Positions 1 through 6,531 of a stretch of DNA of 11,100 bases are shown one piece after another. This DNA is from Anaerolineae bacterium. Lineage in GTDB: Bacteria; Chloroflexota; Anaerolineae; Aggregatilineales; Phototrophicaceae. Every line of letters begins with the position of its first letter. Position 1 is the stretch's first letter. The stretch covers positions 1 through 11,100 of the forward strand of contig JALONY010000130.1 in assembly GCA_025454715.1 (NCBI GenBank). The letters are read 5' to 3'. The translations under genes were made by a program, and so were the position numbers. Under the pieces are notes generated by a model, which searched no databases, was not told where the DNA came from, and saw only the letters and a program-made list of their open reading frames with translations.

Positions 1-328
1 CGCCTTCATTGGCGGTCACGGCGGCGGCCAGCGCCTCCAAGATTGCGCGGCGGTCGGCCACCGTGGTGCCGTTGATGGCGGTAATCACGTCACCGGCCTG
101 CAAGCCCGCGGCCTCGGCAGGGCTACCGGCCAACACCTCGGCCACCGTCAGGCTGCCTTGCTCGAGGCGGACGCCCAGCAGGGCGCGCCCCATCCCCTGA
201 ACGAAGCCTTGCGGGTCACGCGGGCGGCCACCGCCCTGCTCCAGTTGCTGCGCCGCCACGCCCGAGACCACACCGGTCACCAGCAACGCCCCGATACCGA
301 CCACGCTCAACACTTTGCGAAACGCCAT
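1..328 (-). CDS. Secreted PDZ-domain protein (partial, C-terminus beyond left edge)
   Basis: 109 codons are visible from an ATG at 328. GGAGAG (335-340) precedes it with a 6-nt spacer, which supports this start. Residues 1-26 form a signal peptide: a basic start (FRK), a hydrophobic core, and a likely cleavage after VAA before QQLEQ. A short Gly/Arg/Pro-rich linker follows, then a PDZ domain from about residue 48. It shows the ligand-groove-like segment ALLGVRL, the helix SPAEAAGLQAGDVI, and the strand ITAINGTTV. No protease domain comes before the PDZ, so this is not a normal HtrA/DegP arrangement. It may be a PDZ adaptor or a protein whose main domain lies off the window. It should act outside the cytoplasmic membrane. 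It has the same strand as the epimerase upstream, but a 133-bp gap suggests its own promoter. The PDZ call is firm and the function is unknown. Confidence 0.85.
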   Translation of the reverse strand, partial: MAFRKVLSVVGIGALLVTGVVSGVAAQQLEQGGGRPRDPQGFVQGMGRALLGVRLEQGSLTVAEVLAGSPAEAAGLQAGDVITAINGTTVADRRAILEALAAAVTANEG

Positions 329-409
329 GAGGTTCTCTCCTGTTGTTGTCTGCAACCGCGCTTCATCGGCAGTTGCGTTCGTTACCATCAAGATAAAGCA
401 TGGGTTTTG

Positions 410-423
410 CCGATGTTTATCGG
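410..423. promoter_or_regulatory. Palindromic operator-like site upstream of the PDZ gene
   Basis: The sequence CCGAT-GTTT-ATCGG is a perfect inverted repeat with 5-bp arms, about 82 bp upstream of the PDZ gene start. On the minus strand it lies just downstream of two TTTACA hexamers (443-438 and 432-427, 11 bp apart) that could act as -35 elements. The matching -10 is weak (GATAAA or TAAACA, inside the palindrome). A repressor site overlapping a weak promoter is one reading and a small RNA hairpin is another. Nothing else is recognisable in the 329-461 gap, and no terminator is visible after the epimerase stop. Confidence 0.25.
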
Positions 424-461
424 GGCTGTAAAGCATGTGTAAACTGTGTGTGCGCGCCGCT

Positions 462-1463
462 TTACGGTTGGGGGGTGCTTTTCAGCCACGCCAGCGCGTC
501 GGCGAGGCCGTCCTCGATGCCCCAGCGCGGTTGCCAGCCCAGCACCCGCCGTGCCTTGGCGGTGCTATAGACCACCCGCCGCGTAAAATGGTCGAGCACG
601 GCGGGCGTATCGACCAACAACGACTCCGGCGAAGAAAAGCGCCGCGCCAGCGGCAACATCAGCCCAACCAACGGCTTGGGCACGCCCAGCCAGCGCACCG
701 GCCTGCCGCTCAAGCGCGCATACCCGCCCAAAAAGTCGCGCCACGTCACGCCCGGGTCGGCGCTGGCGTTGAAGGCCTGCCCGACCGCCTGCGGGTGCGT
801 GGCGGCCAACACGCACATCGACACCACATCATCGATGTGGATCGGGCTGAGATACCCGCGCCCGTCGCCGATGAACGGGATGACCGGCCAGCGCGTGGCC
901 AAGTCGTGCATCTGCACCGTCCACGGGTGCGAGCGCGGCCCATAAATCATCCCCGGGCGCACGATGCTGCATTTCAGGCCGGTCTCGCTGCACACCAAGC
1001 GCAAGACGCTCTCGGCGGCGCGTTTGGTCAGCGTGTAGGCATAGCGCGAGGCGGACGGGCGCGTGTCCTCGTCAATCACGTCCGGCAGGCCGTCGAAGCC
1101 GTACACGGCGATGCTGGAGACGTGCACCAAGCGGCGCACGCGCATCTGCGCGGCGGCGATCGCCAGCGCCCGCGTCCCTTCCACATTGACCCGTGCCTGC
1201 TGCTCGGGGCTGCCGCCCAGCGCCGCCGCGACGTGAAACACCACCGCGCAATCCTCGGCGGCCTTACGCAACGACAACTCGTTGCCGAGGTCGCCGTCCA
1301 CCACCTCCACGCCCTCGACCCCAGCGATATAACCGGCCTTGGCGCGGTCACGGACGAGGGCGCGCACCCGCACCCCCGCAGCCGCCAAATGGCGCACCAG
1401 CGCCCCGCCCACGAAACCGCTCGCGCCGGTCACCATGACCCATTGTCCAGAAAGCTCCGCCAT
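462..1463 (-). CDS. NAD(P)-dependent epimerase/dehydratase family protein (extended SDR)
   Basis: 333 residues, a normal length for extended SDRs. The Rossmann nucleotide loop is TGASGFVGG (GxxGxxG at 13-19). VVDGDL (54-59) supplies the adenine-binding Asp, and FHVAA is at 76-80. The active site is Ser116/Ser117 in VSS plus YTLTK (Tyr143, Lys147). RPGMIYGP follows, as in the NAD-epimerase and 3-beta-HSD-like families. R38 after the second strand could favour NADP. The substrate may be a nucleotide sugar, a sterol-like compound or another ketone/alcohol; the sequence does not decide. The open frame continues 109 codons upstream, but the start at 1463 is chosen because a perfect AGGAGG lies 7 nt before it and because the predicted promoter sits inside the longer frame. 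It is divergent from the transglutaminase cluster. Confidence 0.88.
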   Translation of the reverse strand: MAELSGQWVMVTGASGFVGGALVRHLAAAGVRVRALVRDRAKAGYIAGVEGVEVVDGDLGNELSLRKAAEDCAVVFHVAAALGGSPEQQARVNVEGTRALAIAAAQMRVRRLVHVSSIAVYGFDGLPDVIDEDTRPSASRYAYTLTKRAAESVLRLVCSETGLKCSIVRPGMIYGPRSHPWTVQMHDLATRWPVIPFIGDGRGYLSPIHIDDVVSMCVLAATHPQAVGQAFNASADPGVTWRDFLGGYARLSGRPVRWLGVPKPLVGLMLPLARRFSSPESLLVDTPAVLDHFTRRVVYSTAKARRVLGWQPRWGIEDGLADALAWLKSTPQP

Positions 1464-1470
1464 CGGTTGA

Positions 1471-1476
1471 CCTCCT
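1471..1476 (-). promoter_or_regulatory. Ribosome binding site of the epimerase gene
   Basis: AGGAGG on the minus strand, 7 nt before the ATG at 1463. It fixes the start against in-frame upstream ATGs such as the one at 1493, which has no Shine-Dalgarno and would lie at the predicted transcription start. Confidence 0.8.
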
Positions 1477-1497
1477 ACGTGTGTCCCTGTCATTAAG

Positions 1498-1527
1498 ATT
1501 GTAGACAGAGTCGGGCACATAGGGCAA
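1498..1527 (-). promoter_or_regulatory. Predicted sigma70-type promoter for the epimerase
   Basis: On the minus strand TTGCCC (1527-1522) and TACAAT (1503-1498) are separated by 18 bp. This gives 4/6 and 5/6 matches to consensus. Transcription would start near 1491, leaving a leader of about 28 nt with the AGGAGG site in it. Confidence 0.5.
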
Positions 1528-1545
1528 GCGTTGGGGGTTGGTTGA

Positions 1546-1575
1546 TTGTGCGGGGAGGCGGCTGAGGGGTACAAT
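1546..1575 (+). promoter_or_regulatory. Predicted promoter for the transglutaminase-birA-propeller cluster
   Basis: TACAAT at 1570-1575 is a good -10 (5/6). TTGTGC at 1546-1551 with an 18-bp spacer is a poor -35 (3/6). Transcription would start near 1582, giving a leader of about 29 nt. The -10 and following bases (TACAATGAGCG) closely match the plus-strand promoter at 10748 (TATAATGAGTG). Confidence 0.45.
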
Positions 1576-1610
1576 GAGCGAATGTTGTTTAGTCGTGCGG
1601 CTTTCTGCTT

Positions 1611-4085
1611 ATGACCTCGACCCGTACCCTGCGCGGGGCAACCCCACGCTGGAGCACGTTCACTCGCCCGTTCATCGCCGCTTACCGCCAAGTGTTCGGC
1701 CCCAGCGATGGGGTGATGCTGGTGGTGGCGCTGGGGATGGTGCTCATCCCCGCCTTCACCCTCCAAGCCGCCGAGTGGCAGGTTGACCACGGGCTGGTTT
1801 TGGCCGTGTGCGGCCTATCGGTCGGCTTCGGCTTGCTGACCGCCCGCAGCCGCTGGGACGAATTGTTGTCGTTGCTGGTGATGTCGTTGCTGGGGGTGGG
1901 CTGGGTGACATTGCTGGCCGCCCAATCGCTCCCGGGCGGCACGCTGGAGCTGCTGGAGCGCAGCATCACGTGGCTCAACGACGCCTTCACCGGCGGCATC
2001 AACCAAGACGAGCTGGTCTTCACCCTGTTGGTCGGGGTGTTGTTCTGGTTCTTGGGCTACAACACCACATGGCACATCTTCCACATCGACCGCCCGTGGC
2101 GCGCCATTTTGCCCCCCGCCCTCATCATCTTGGTGAACGGGGTGTTTTACAGCGGCGATAACACCTTCGCGCCCTACCTGTTGGGCTTCTTGTTCTTGGG
2201 GCTGGTGGCCTTGGCGCGCTCGGCCTATGAGCAACGCGAATGGGAGTGGCTGAGCAGTGGGGTGCGCTTCCAGCGCCAATCTCGCGGGCAAACCCTGTGG
2301 GTGGGCATCGCGGTGGCGGCGGTGTTGGCCGGCATCTCGGCGCTGGCGCCCGTGCGCCCACTGGAGGAGCAGGCGCGCAGCTTCCAAGAATTTTTGCAAA
2401 GCGACCCGCTGGCCGAACTGAGCGAGGTGTGGAACCGGCTGTTCGCCCCGCTCAGCACCGAAGGCCCCGTCAGCTCCGACTATTACGGCGGCGACAGCCT
2501 CCAGCTCAGCGGCGCGGTGCAATTGGGCGAACAGGTCATCTTTAGCGCCGCCGCGCCCCCCGCCCCCAACAACCGCCGCTACTATTGGCGTGGGCGCGTG
2601 TTCGACACCTACGAATACGGCAAATGGGACAACGGCGCGGACATCCGCCTGACCACCCCAACCGCCCCGTTCATCGCCACCCTCGAGCCAGACAACGCCC
2701 GCGTGCCGGTACAAGTCCAGTTTACGGTCGGGGCGCGCTCCATGCGCCTCGTCCACAGCGTGCCGCAACTGTTGCGCGTAGACCTCGCTACCCGTTCCTA
2801 CATCCGCTACATCACGCCCGACGCGCCCGACAGCCCGATGAACGTCTCGGCGGTGCGCCCGTTCAGGGTGTTGCAACGCGATGAGACCTACACCGCCACC
2901 GGCCTGTTCAGCATCGCCACCGCCGACCAACTGCGGGCGGCGGGCACGGCCTACCCGACGTGGATCGTGCAGCACCCGCAATACCTGCGCGTCTCGCCCG
3001 GGGTCATCAGCCAGCCGGTGACCGACCTCGCCAACCAAATCGTGCGCGACGCAGGCGCCATCACCCCCTACGACAAGGCCAAAGCCATCGAGCGGTGGCT
3101 ACGCACCACCATCCAGTACAACCAGAACATCCCCAGCCCACCGGCAGGCCGTGACCCCATCGAGTGGTTCTTGTTCGATTTGCGGCAGGGCTACTGCAAC
3201 TATTACGCCACCGCGATGGTCGTGATGTTGCGGAGTCAGGGGATTCCGGCGCGGATGGCCGCCGGTTTCGCGCAAGGCGAATACGACGCGGCCAGCGGGC
3301 GCTATGTGGTGCGCGAGGCCGACGCCCACACGTGGGTCGAGGCGTATTTCCCGGGCTATGGCTGGATTGAGTTCGAGCCGACCACCGCCCAAAGCGAGGT
3401 GCAGCGCGAGGGCGATACCAGCCCCGAGAACAACCCGCAACAACCGACGGCGGCACCGACCCAAACCCCGACCCCGTCCCCATCGCCCACCGCCAGCCCG
3501 ACCAGCACACCCGACCTCAACGAGGTCTTGCCCTCGCCCACCCCACAAACCCTCTTGATGACCCAAGAGCCGACCCCCACGCCCACCCCGACCCCGACCG
3601 CGACGCCGGTCATCCTGCCGACGCAACCCGCGCCGGTCGAGCAACAACCGCAAGACATCTTGTCCTTGCTGTTGCCCGCCGCAGGGCTGGTGCTGGGATT
3701 GGTGTTGCTGGCGTTGCTGCTCATCTTCCTCGGCTGGCTGACCTATTGGTGGTGGGAGTGGCGCGGCATGAAGGGCTTGAGCCCGGTCAGTCGGGTGTAC
3801 ACCCGCCTCGAACGGTACCTCGGGCTGATTGGGCTACGCTTTGCGCCCACCGAAACCCCAGAGGAGCGCCGCCGCACCACCATGCGCGCCCTGCCGGGCT
3901 CAGAGCGCCCGGTCACCGCCATCACCCGCCTGTATACCGCCGAGCGTTATGGCCGCAAGGAAAGCCTGATGCAAGCCTCGCCCAACGTCGAGGCGCAAGC
4001 CGAGACCGCGTGGGCAGACGCCCGCAAGAGCATCTTGGGGCGCTGGCTCGACCGGTTCAAGTTCTGGAAGAAGCGCAACCGATGA
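1611..4085 (+). CDS. TgpA-like membrane-bound transglutaminase-family protein
   Basis: 824 residues. Seven hydrophobic segments (about 34-53, 61-78, 84-105, 134-155, 165-181, 187-204, 228-246) match the N-terminal membrane domain of TgpA-type proteins. A large extracytoplasmic part (about 250-680) contains a transglutaminase-like core at about 490-592. Catalytic Cys529 is in GYCNYYA and His573 in DAHTWVEAYF. Glu589 in EFEPT is at the triad's acid position, where Asp is usual. A Pro/Thr-rich stalk (612-680), an eighth helix (684-712) and a basic cytoplasmic tail resembling DUF4129 end the protein. The order fits the family: membrane bundle, outside catalytic domain, membrane anchor, inside tail. 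The role is likely cysteine-dependent cleavage or crosslinking at the cell surface; the substrate is unknown. No Shine-Dalgarno precedes the ATG at 1611, but an in-frame stop at 1590 leaves no earlier ATG. It overlaps birA by 4 bp. Confidence 0.88.
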   Translation: MTSTRTLRGATPRWSTFTRPFIAAYRQVFGPSDGVMLVVALGMVLIPAFTLQAAEWQVDHGLVLAVCGLSVGFGLLTARSRWDELLSLLVMSLLGVGWVTLLAAQSLPGGTLELLERSITWLNDAFTGGINQDELVFTLLVGVLFWFLGYNTTWHIFHIDRPWRAILPPALIILVNGVFYSGDNTFAPYLLGFLFLGLVALARSAYEQREWEWLSSGVRFQRQSRGQTLWVGIAVAAVLAGISALAPVRPLEEQARSFQEFLQSDPLAELSEVWNRLFAPLSTEGPVSSDYYGGDSLQLSGAVQLGEQVIFSAAAPPAPNNRRYYWRGRVFDTYEYGKWDNGADIRLTTPTAPFIATLEPDNARVPVQVQFTVGARSMRLVHSVPQLLRVDLATRSYIRYITPDAPDSPMNVSAVRPFRVLQRDETYTATGLFSIATADQLRAAGTAYPTWIVQHPQYLRVSPGVISQPVTDLANQIVRDAGAITPYDKAKAIERWLRTTIQYNQNIPSPPAGRDPIEWFLFDLRQGYCNYYATAMVVMLRSQGIPARMAAGFAQGEYDAASGRYVVREADAHTWVEAYFPGYGWIEFEPTTAQSEVQREGDTSPENNPQQPTAAPTQTPTPSPSPTASPTSTPDLNEVLPSPTPQTLLMTQEPTPTPTPTPTATPVILPTQPAPVEQQPQDILSLLLPAAGLVLGLVLLALLLIFLGWLTYWWWEWRGMKGLSPVSRVYTRLERYLGLIGLRFAPTETPEERRRTTMRALPGSERPVTAITRLYTAERYGRKESLMQASPNVEAQAETAWADARKSILGRWLDRFKFWKKRNR
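3444..3640 (+). repeat. Low-complexity Pro/Thr-rich coding repeat (stalk)
   Basis: CCG/CCC and ACC/ACG codons alternate to give PTPTPTPTPT-like runs, densest at about 3571-3610. This encodes the extracytoplasmic stalk between the transglutaminase domain and the last helix. Such tracts vary easily in length by slippage and are commonly O-glycosylated in secreted bacterial proteins (general knowledge, not shown here). Confidence 0.75.
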
Positions 4086-4795
4086 CCGACCTCACGACGA
4101 CGACACTGGCCGCCCGCATGGGCGAACGCCCGTATCGCTGGTTCGACAGCTTGCCCAGCACCATGGACGAAGCCCGCGCATGGCTGCATGAGGGCGCACC
4201 CCATGGCGCGCTGGTCTTGGCCGACCAGCAAACCGCCGGGCGTGGCCGCCTGAGCCGCCCATGGCACACCCCGCCCGGTAGCGCGCTGGCCGTCTCGATG
4301 GTGCTGCACGTCGCCCCTCAAACCGTCTCGCACGTCACTATGGCGGGGGCGCTGGCCGTCGCCGAGGCGCTCGACGCGCTGGGCGTGCCCGACGTTGGGC
4401 TGAAATGGCCGAACGACGTGCTGATTGGGCGGCGCAAGGTGGCCGGTATCGGCCTCAACGTCTCGGTCGAGTTCACCGGCTCGGAATTGGAGGGGCAGGC
4501 CGTCAGCCTGAGCGAGGTCTTGCCCACCCCGCCCGACCGCTGGGGGGTGCTGTGCGACATCGTGGGGCGGCTGGAGCACGACCTCCCGTTGCTCGGCTCA
4601 CGCGGGGTGTGGCAACGCTGGCGCGACCGGCTGGTCACGCTCGGGCGGCAGGTCACGGTCGAGGCCGCCCACCCCTACGAGGGCACCGCCGAGGACGTGG
4701 ACGACGACGGGAGCCTCTGGGTGCGTGACCGCGAGGGCTTGCGCCGCCGCGTCTTGGCCGGAGATGTGCGCGTGCGCGACCAACGCCCAGAATGA
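4082..4795 (+). CDS. birA: Biotin--[acetyl-CoA-carboxylase] ligase, monofunctional
   Basis: 237 residues. It joins biotin to the lysine of biotin carboxyl carrier proteins via biotinyl-AMP in the cytoplasm. Motifs seen are ST at 26-27, the biotin/ATP loop GRGRLSRPW (53-61), KWPND (108-112), the catalytic-region lysine in RKVAGI (Lys119), GLNV (124-127), and a C-terminal SH3-like domain (about 187-234) ending in RRVLAGDV. There is no N-terminal helix-turn-helix, so it is not a BirA-type repressor. Oddity: RKVAGI runs straight into GLNV. Family members normally have a strand-turn-strand of about 12-20 residues there (AGI-LVE...VVG-IGLNV) that lines the biotin pocket. The start at 4082 overlaps the transglutaminase stop (ATGA), implying translational coupling. 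The in-frame extension further upstream lies inside the transglutaminase gene and is not used. Confidence 0.88.
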   Translation: MTDLTTTTLAARMGERPYRWFDSLPSTMDEARAWLHEGAPHGALVLADQQTAGRGRLSRPWHTPPGSALAVSMVLHVAPQTVSHVTMAGALAVAEALDALGVPDVGLKWPNDVLIGRRKVAGIGLNVSVEFTGSELEGQAVSLSEVLPTPPDRWGVLCDIVGRLEHDLPLLGSRGVWQRWRDRLVTLGRQVTVEAAHPYEGTAEDVDDDGSLWVRDREGLRRRVLAGDVRVRDQRPE

Positions 4796-4802
4796 GCCGC
4801 CG

Positions 4803-5714
4803 ATGATTCGCCCCGCCCTGACCCTGCTGACCGCCCTGATGGGCTTGATGAGCCTGTCGGTGCTGGTGAGCGGGTGGGTCGGGCGGTTGGGCAATGCGCC
4901 GGTGGCGGCCTTCAGCGCCGGATACGACCTCTGGCAGGTGGACATCCAGCGCGGCCTCGCCCGCCAGCTCACCCGTGACGGCGGGCGCGCCGAGGACGAT
5001 CAACCGACGTGGGCGCCCGACGGCCAAACACTGGCCTTCATGTCGGTGCGCCGCCAGCCGTTTAACGCCCGCCTGCCCAACAGCGATTTGATGTTGCTGG
5101 AGGTGAACACCGGCGCGCTGCGCGTGCTGCGGAGCACCCCGAGCTGGGAGGACGCGCCAGCGTGGTCACCCGATGGCGCGTCCGTCATGTTCAGCGAAAA
5201 AGGCACCGGCGGCGGCACGACCTTGTTGGTGCAGCCCACCCACCCCAGCGGCGGCGCGGCGCGCACGGTCTATCACGAGCCGCTCCGCAACGACCTGAGC
5301 GCGGCATGGGCACCCGACGGCGCCAACGTGTACATCCACGGCACCAACGCCAATGGCCGCACGGTCGTCTTGCAAATCGACCTGCAAAGCGGCATCAGCA
5401 CGACCGTTTTGGCGCGCACCGCCTACCGCCCCAAGCCCTCGCCCGATGGCCAGACGCTGGCGCTCTGGATACCCGCCATGGAGGGCTACGCGCTGGCGCT
5501 GTGGCGGCAAGGCATGGCGGCACCTGCCCCCCTGACGACCAGTTTCGGCAACCCGCTCCCATTCGCGTGGATGCCGGACGGTGATTTATCGGTCGTCATA
5601 GGCCACCGGCTGGTGCGCGTCGATGCCGAGACCGGCACGCTGACCACGCTCTACCAGTTCGAGGGGGGCGATTTGGCACCAGCGCGCATCTACGGGCTGG
5701 CGTGGCGTCCCTAA
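4803..5714 (+). CDS. Membrane-anchored PD40/TolB-like beta-propeller protein
   Basis: 303 residues. A hydrophobic N-terminus (about 5-26) looks like a signal anchor or uncleaved signal; there is no lipobox cysteine. Five WxPDG-type repeats (PDG at 72-74, 123-125, 171-173, 214-216, 258-260) are the signature of PD40/WD40-like propeller blades, as in TolB. The protein ends with GLAWRP, which looks like the opening of a sixth blade without its PDG, so ring closure with N-terminal strands is likely. The function is unknown; such propellers usually bind proteins or polymers outside the membrane. It follows birA after 7 nt with no good Shine-Dalgarno, so it probably depends on coupled translation. 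The start at 4803 is preferred to one at 4725 inside birA because it begins just before the hydrophobic segment. It converges with the methyltransferase, stops overlapping by 4 bp. Confidence 0.8.
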   Translation: MIRPALTLLTALMGLMSLSVLVSGWVGRLGNAPVAAFSAGYDLWQVDIQRGLARQLTRDGGRAEDDQPTWAPDGQTLAFMSVRRQPFNARLPNSDLMLLEVNTGALRVLRSTPSWEDAPAWSPDGASVMFSEKGTGGGTTLLVQPTHPSGGAARTVYHEPLRNDLSAAWAPDGANVYIHGTNANGRTVVLQIDLQSGISTTVLARTAYRPKPSPDGQTLALWIPAMEGYALALWRQGMAAPAPLTTSFGNPLPFAWMPDGDLSVVIGHRLVRVDAETGTLTTLYQFEGGDLAPARIYGLAWRP

Positions 5715-6382
5715 TCGGGGTTGACCACCGCCAGCAACAAGCCGTCGTAGCCCTTGCCGCCCACCGTCTGCACGGCGGTGGCCGTCACCCGTGGCTCACG
5801 GGCGACGCGCTCGAACAAGCGCCGCACCCCGTGCACGCGCTCATCGGGGCTGTCGGACTCGATGACCGCCCCATCGCGCACCACGTTATCGACGAGGATG
5901 AGCGACCCCGGGCGCGTCAGGCGCAACGCCCACTCGAAATACGGCACGTTGTTGGGCTTGTCGGCGTCGATGAACACGAGGTCAAACGGCTCAGCCCCCT
6001 CGGCGTGCAAGGCCGCGAGGCTCTCGACGGCGGCACCCACCCGCACCTCGGTCTGAAAGGTCAGGCCAGCGCGGGTCAGGTTGGCGCGGGCGACCTCAGC
6101 GTGTGTCGGGTCGAGCTCCAGCGTGATGAGGCGGCCATCGGCGGGCAGGGCACGCGCCAGCCAAATCGTGCTGTAACCGCCCAACGTCCCGACCTCGAGG
6201 ATTCGGCGAGCGCCCATCGACTTGGCCAGCACGTACAACAACTTCCCTTGGTTGGGCGCGACGTTGATGGGCGGCAACCCTGCCGCATCGCTGGCGGCCA
6301 ACGCACCGTCCAACAGCGGGTCGGGCGGCAACAGGTGCGCGGCGATGTAGGCATCGACTGAGTTCCACAACGAGTCAGACAT
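5711..6382 (-). CDS. Class I SAM-dependent O-methyltransferase (CCoAOMT/family 3 type)
   Basis: 223 residues, a typical length for cation-dependent O-methyltransferases of the caffeoyl-CoA/catechol type. Motif I is EVGTLGGYS (63-71), binding S-adenosylmethionine. Asp91 in ELD contacts the ribose. FIDADK (Asp139, Asp141) and VDN (Asp165, Asn166) supply the divalent metal ligands and catalytic environment. The C-terminus GGKGYDGLLLAVV is also typical. Substrates of bacterial members are usually catechol-like phenolics; this one is not identified. GGAGG (6393-6397) lies 10 nt before the ATG. It follows rpoB on the same strand but is separated by a terminator hairpin, so it is probably transcribed apart. 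Its stop codon overlaps the stop of the convergent propeller gene, so no room is left for a terminator between them. Confidence 0.9.
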   Translation of the reverse strand: MSDSLWNSVDAYIAAHLLPPDPLLDGALAASDAAGLPPINVAPNQGKLLYVLAKSMGARRILEVGTLGGYSTIWLARALPADGRLITLELDPTHAEVARANLTRAGLTFQTEVRVGAAVESLAALHAEGAEPFDLVFIDADKPNNVPYFEWALRLTRPGSLILVDNVVRDGAVIESDSPDERVHGVRRLFERVAREPRVTATAVQTVGGKGYDGLLLAVVNPD

Positions 6383-6432
6383 CGGGAAGAGTCCTCCAGT
6401 TTCTGGGATGGGTAAAAGCCTATGGCTTCTTT

Positions 6433-6438
6433 ACTATA
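6433..6438 (-). promoter_or_regulatory. Possible -10 element for the methyltransferase
   Basis: TATAGT on the minus strand, 51 nt upstream of the methyltransferase start and just after the rpoB terminator. No convincing -35 sits 16-19 bp upstream, because that space is occupied by the terminator stem. It is tentative. Confidence 0.25.
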
Positions 6439-6453
6439 CGCCCAACCCCAAGC

Positions 6454-6484
6454 AAAACGGGCGACCCATCGCAGGCCGCCCGTT
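6454..6484 (-). terminator. Intrinsic terminator after rpoB
   Basis: On the minus strand the arms AACGGGCGGCC (6484-6474) and GGTCGCCCGTT (6466-6456) form an 11-bp stem with one G-U pair around a 7-nt loop. A short T run (6457-6454, partly within the stem) follows. It lies about 48 nt after the rpoB stop and before the methyltransferase, so it should end the rpoB transcript. The T run is short, so termination may be partial. Confidence 0.65.
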
Positions 6485-6531
6485 CAAGTTCATATACTTT
6501 GCCAGACGAAACCGGCTTTTGGCTTGGGCAG

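Noticed and set aside
435..1496. 353-codon plus-strand frame opposite the epimerase
   Set aside because: Arg/His/Pro/Ala-rich translation typical of antisense frames in GC-rich genes. The minus-strand frame has full SDR motifs and a perfect Shine-Dalgarno.
1464..1790. N-terminal extension of the epimerase to 1790
   Set aside because: The extra 109 residues are low-complexity and His/Pro-rich, overlap the divergent gene, and cover the predicted promoter. The Rossmann loop begins just after the start at 1463.
1815..3038. 407-codon minus-strand frame opposite the transglutaminase
   Set aside because: Composition typical of a shadow frame, no motifs, and the opposite strand has clear membrane helices and family sequence.
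3444..3640. Repetitive CCGACC-type sequence considered as a CRISPR or satellite array
   Set aside because: The repeats are codon-length, irregular and in frame, without spacers. They encode the Pro/Thr stalk.
3746..4081. Upstream extension of birA within the transglutaminase gene
   Set aside because: The overlapping stretch reads as a shadow frame. The ATGA overlap at 4082 gives a natural start just before the catalytic domain.
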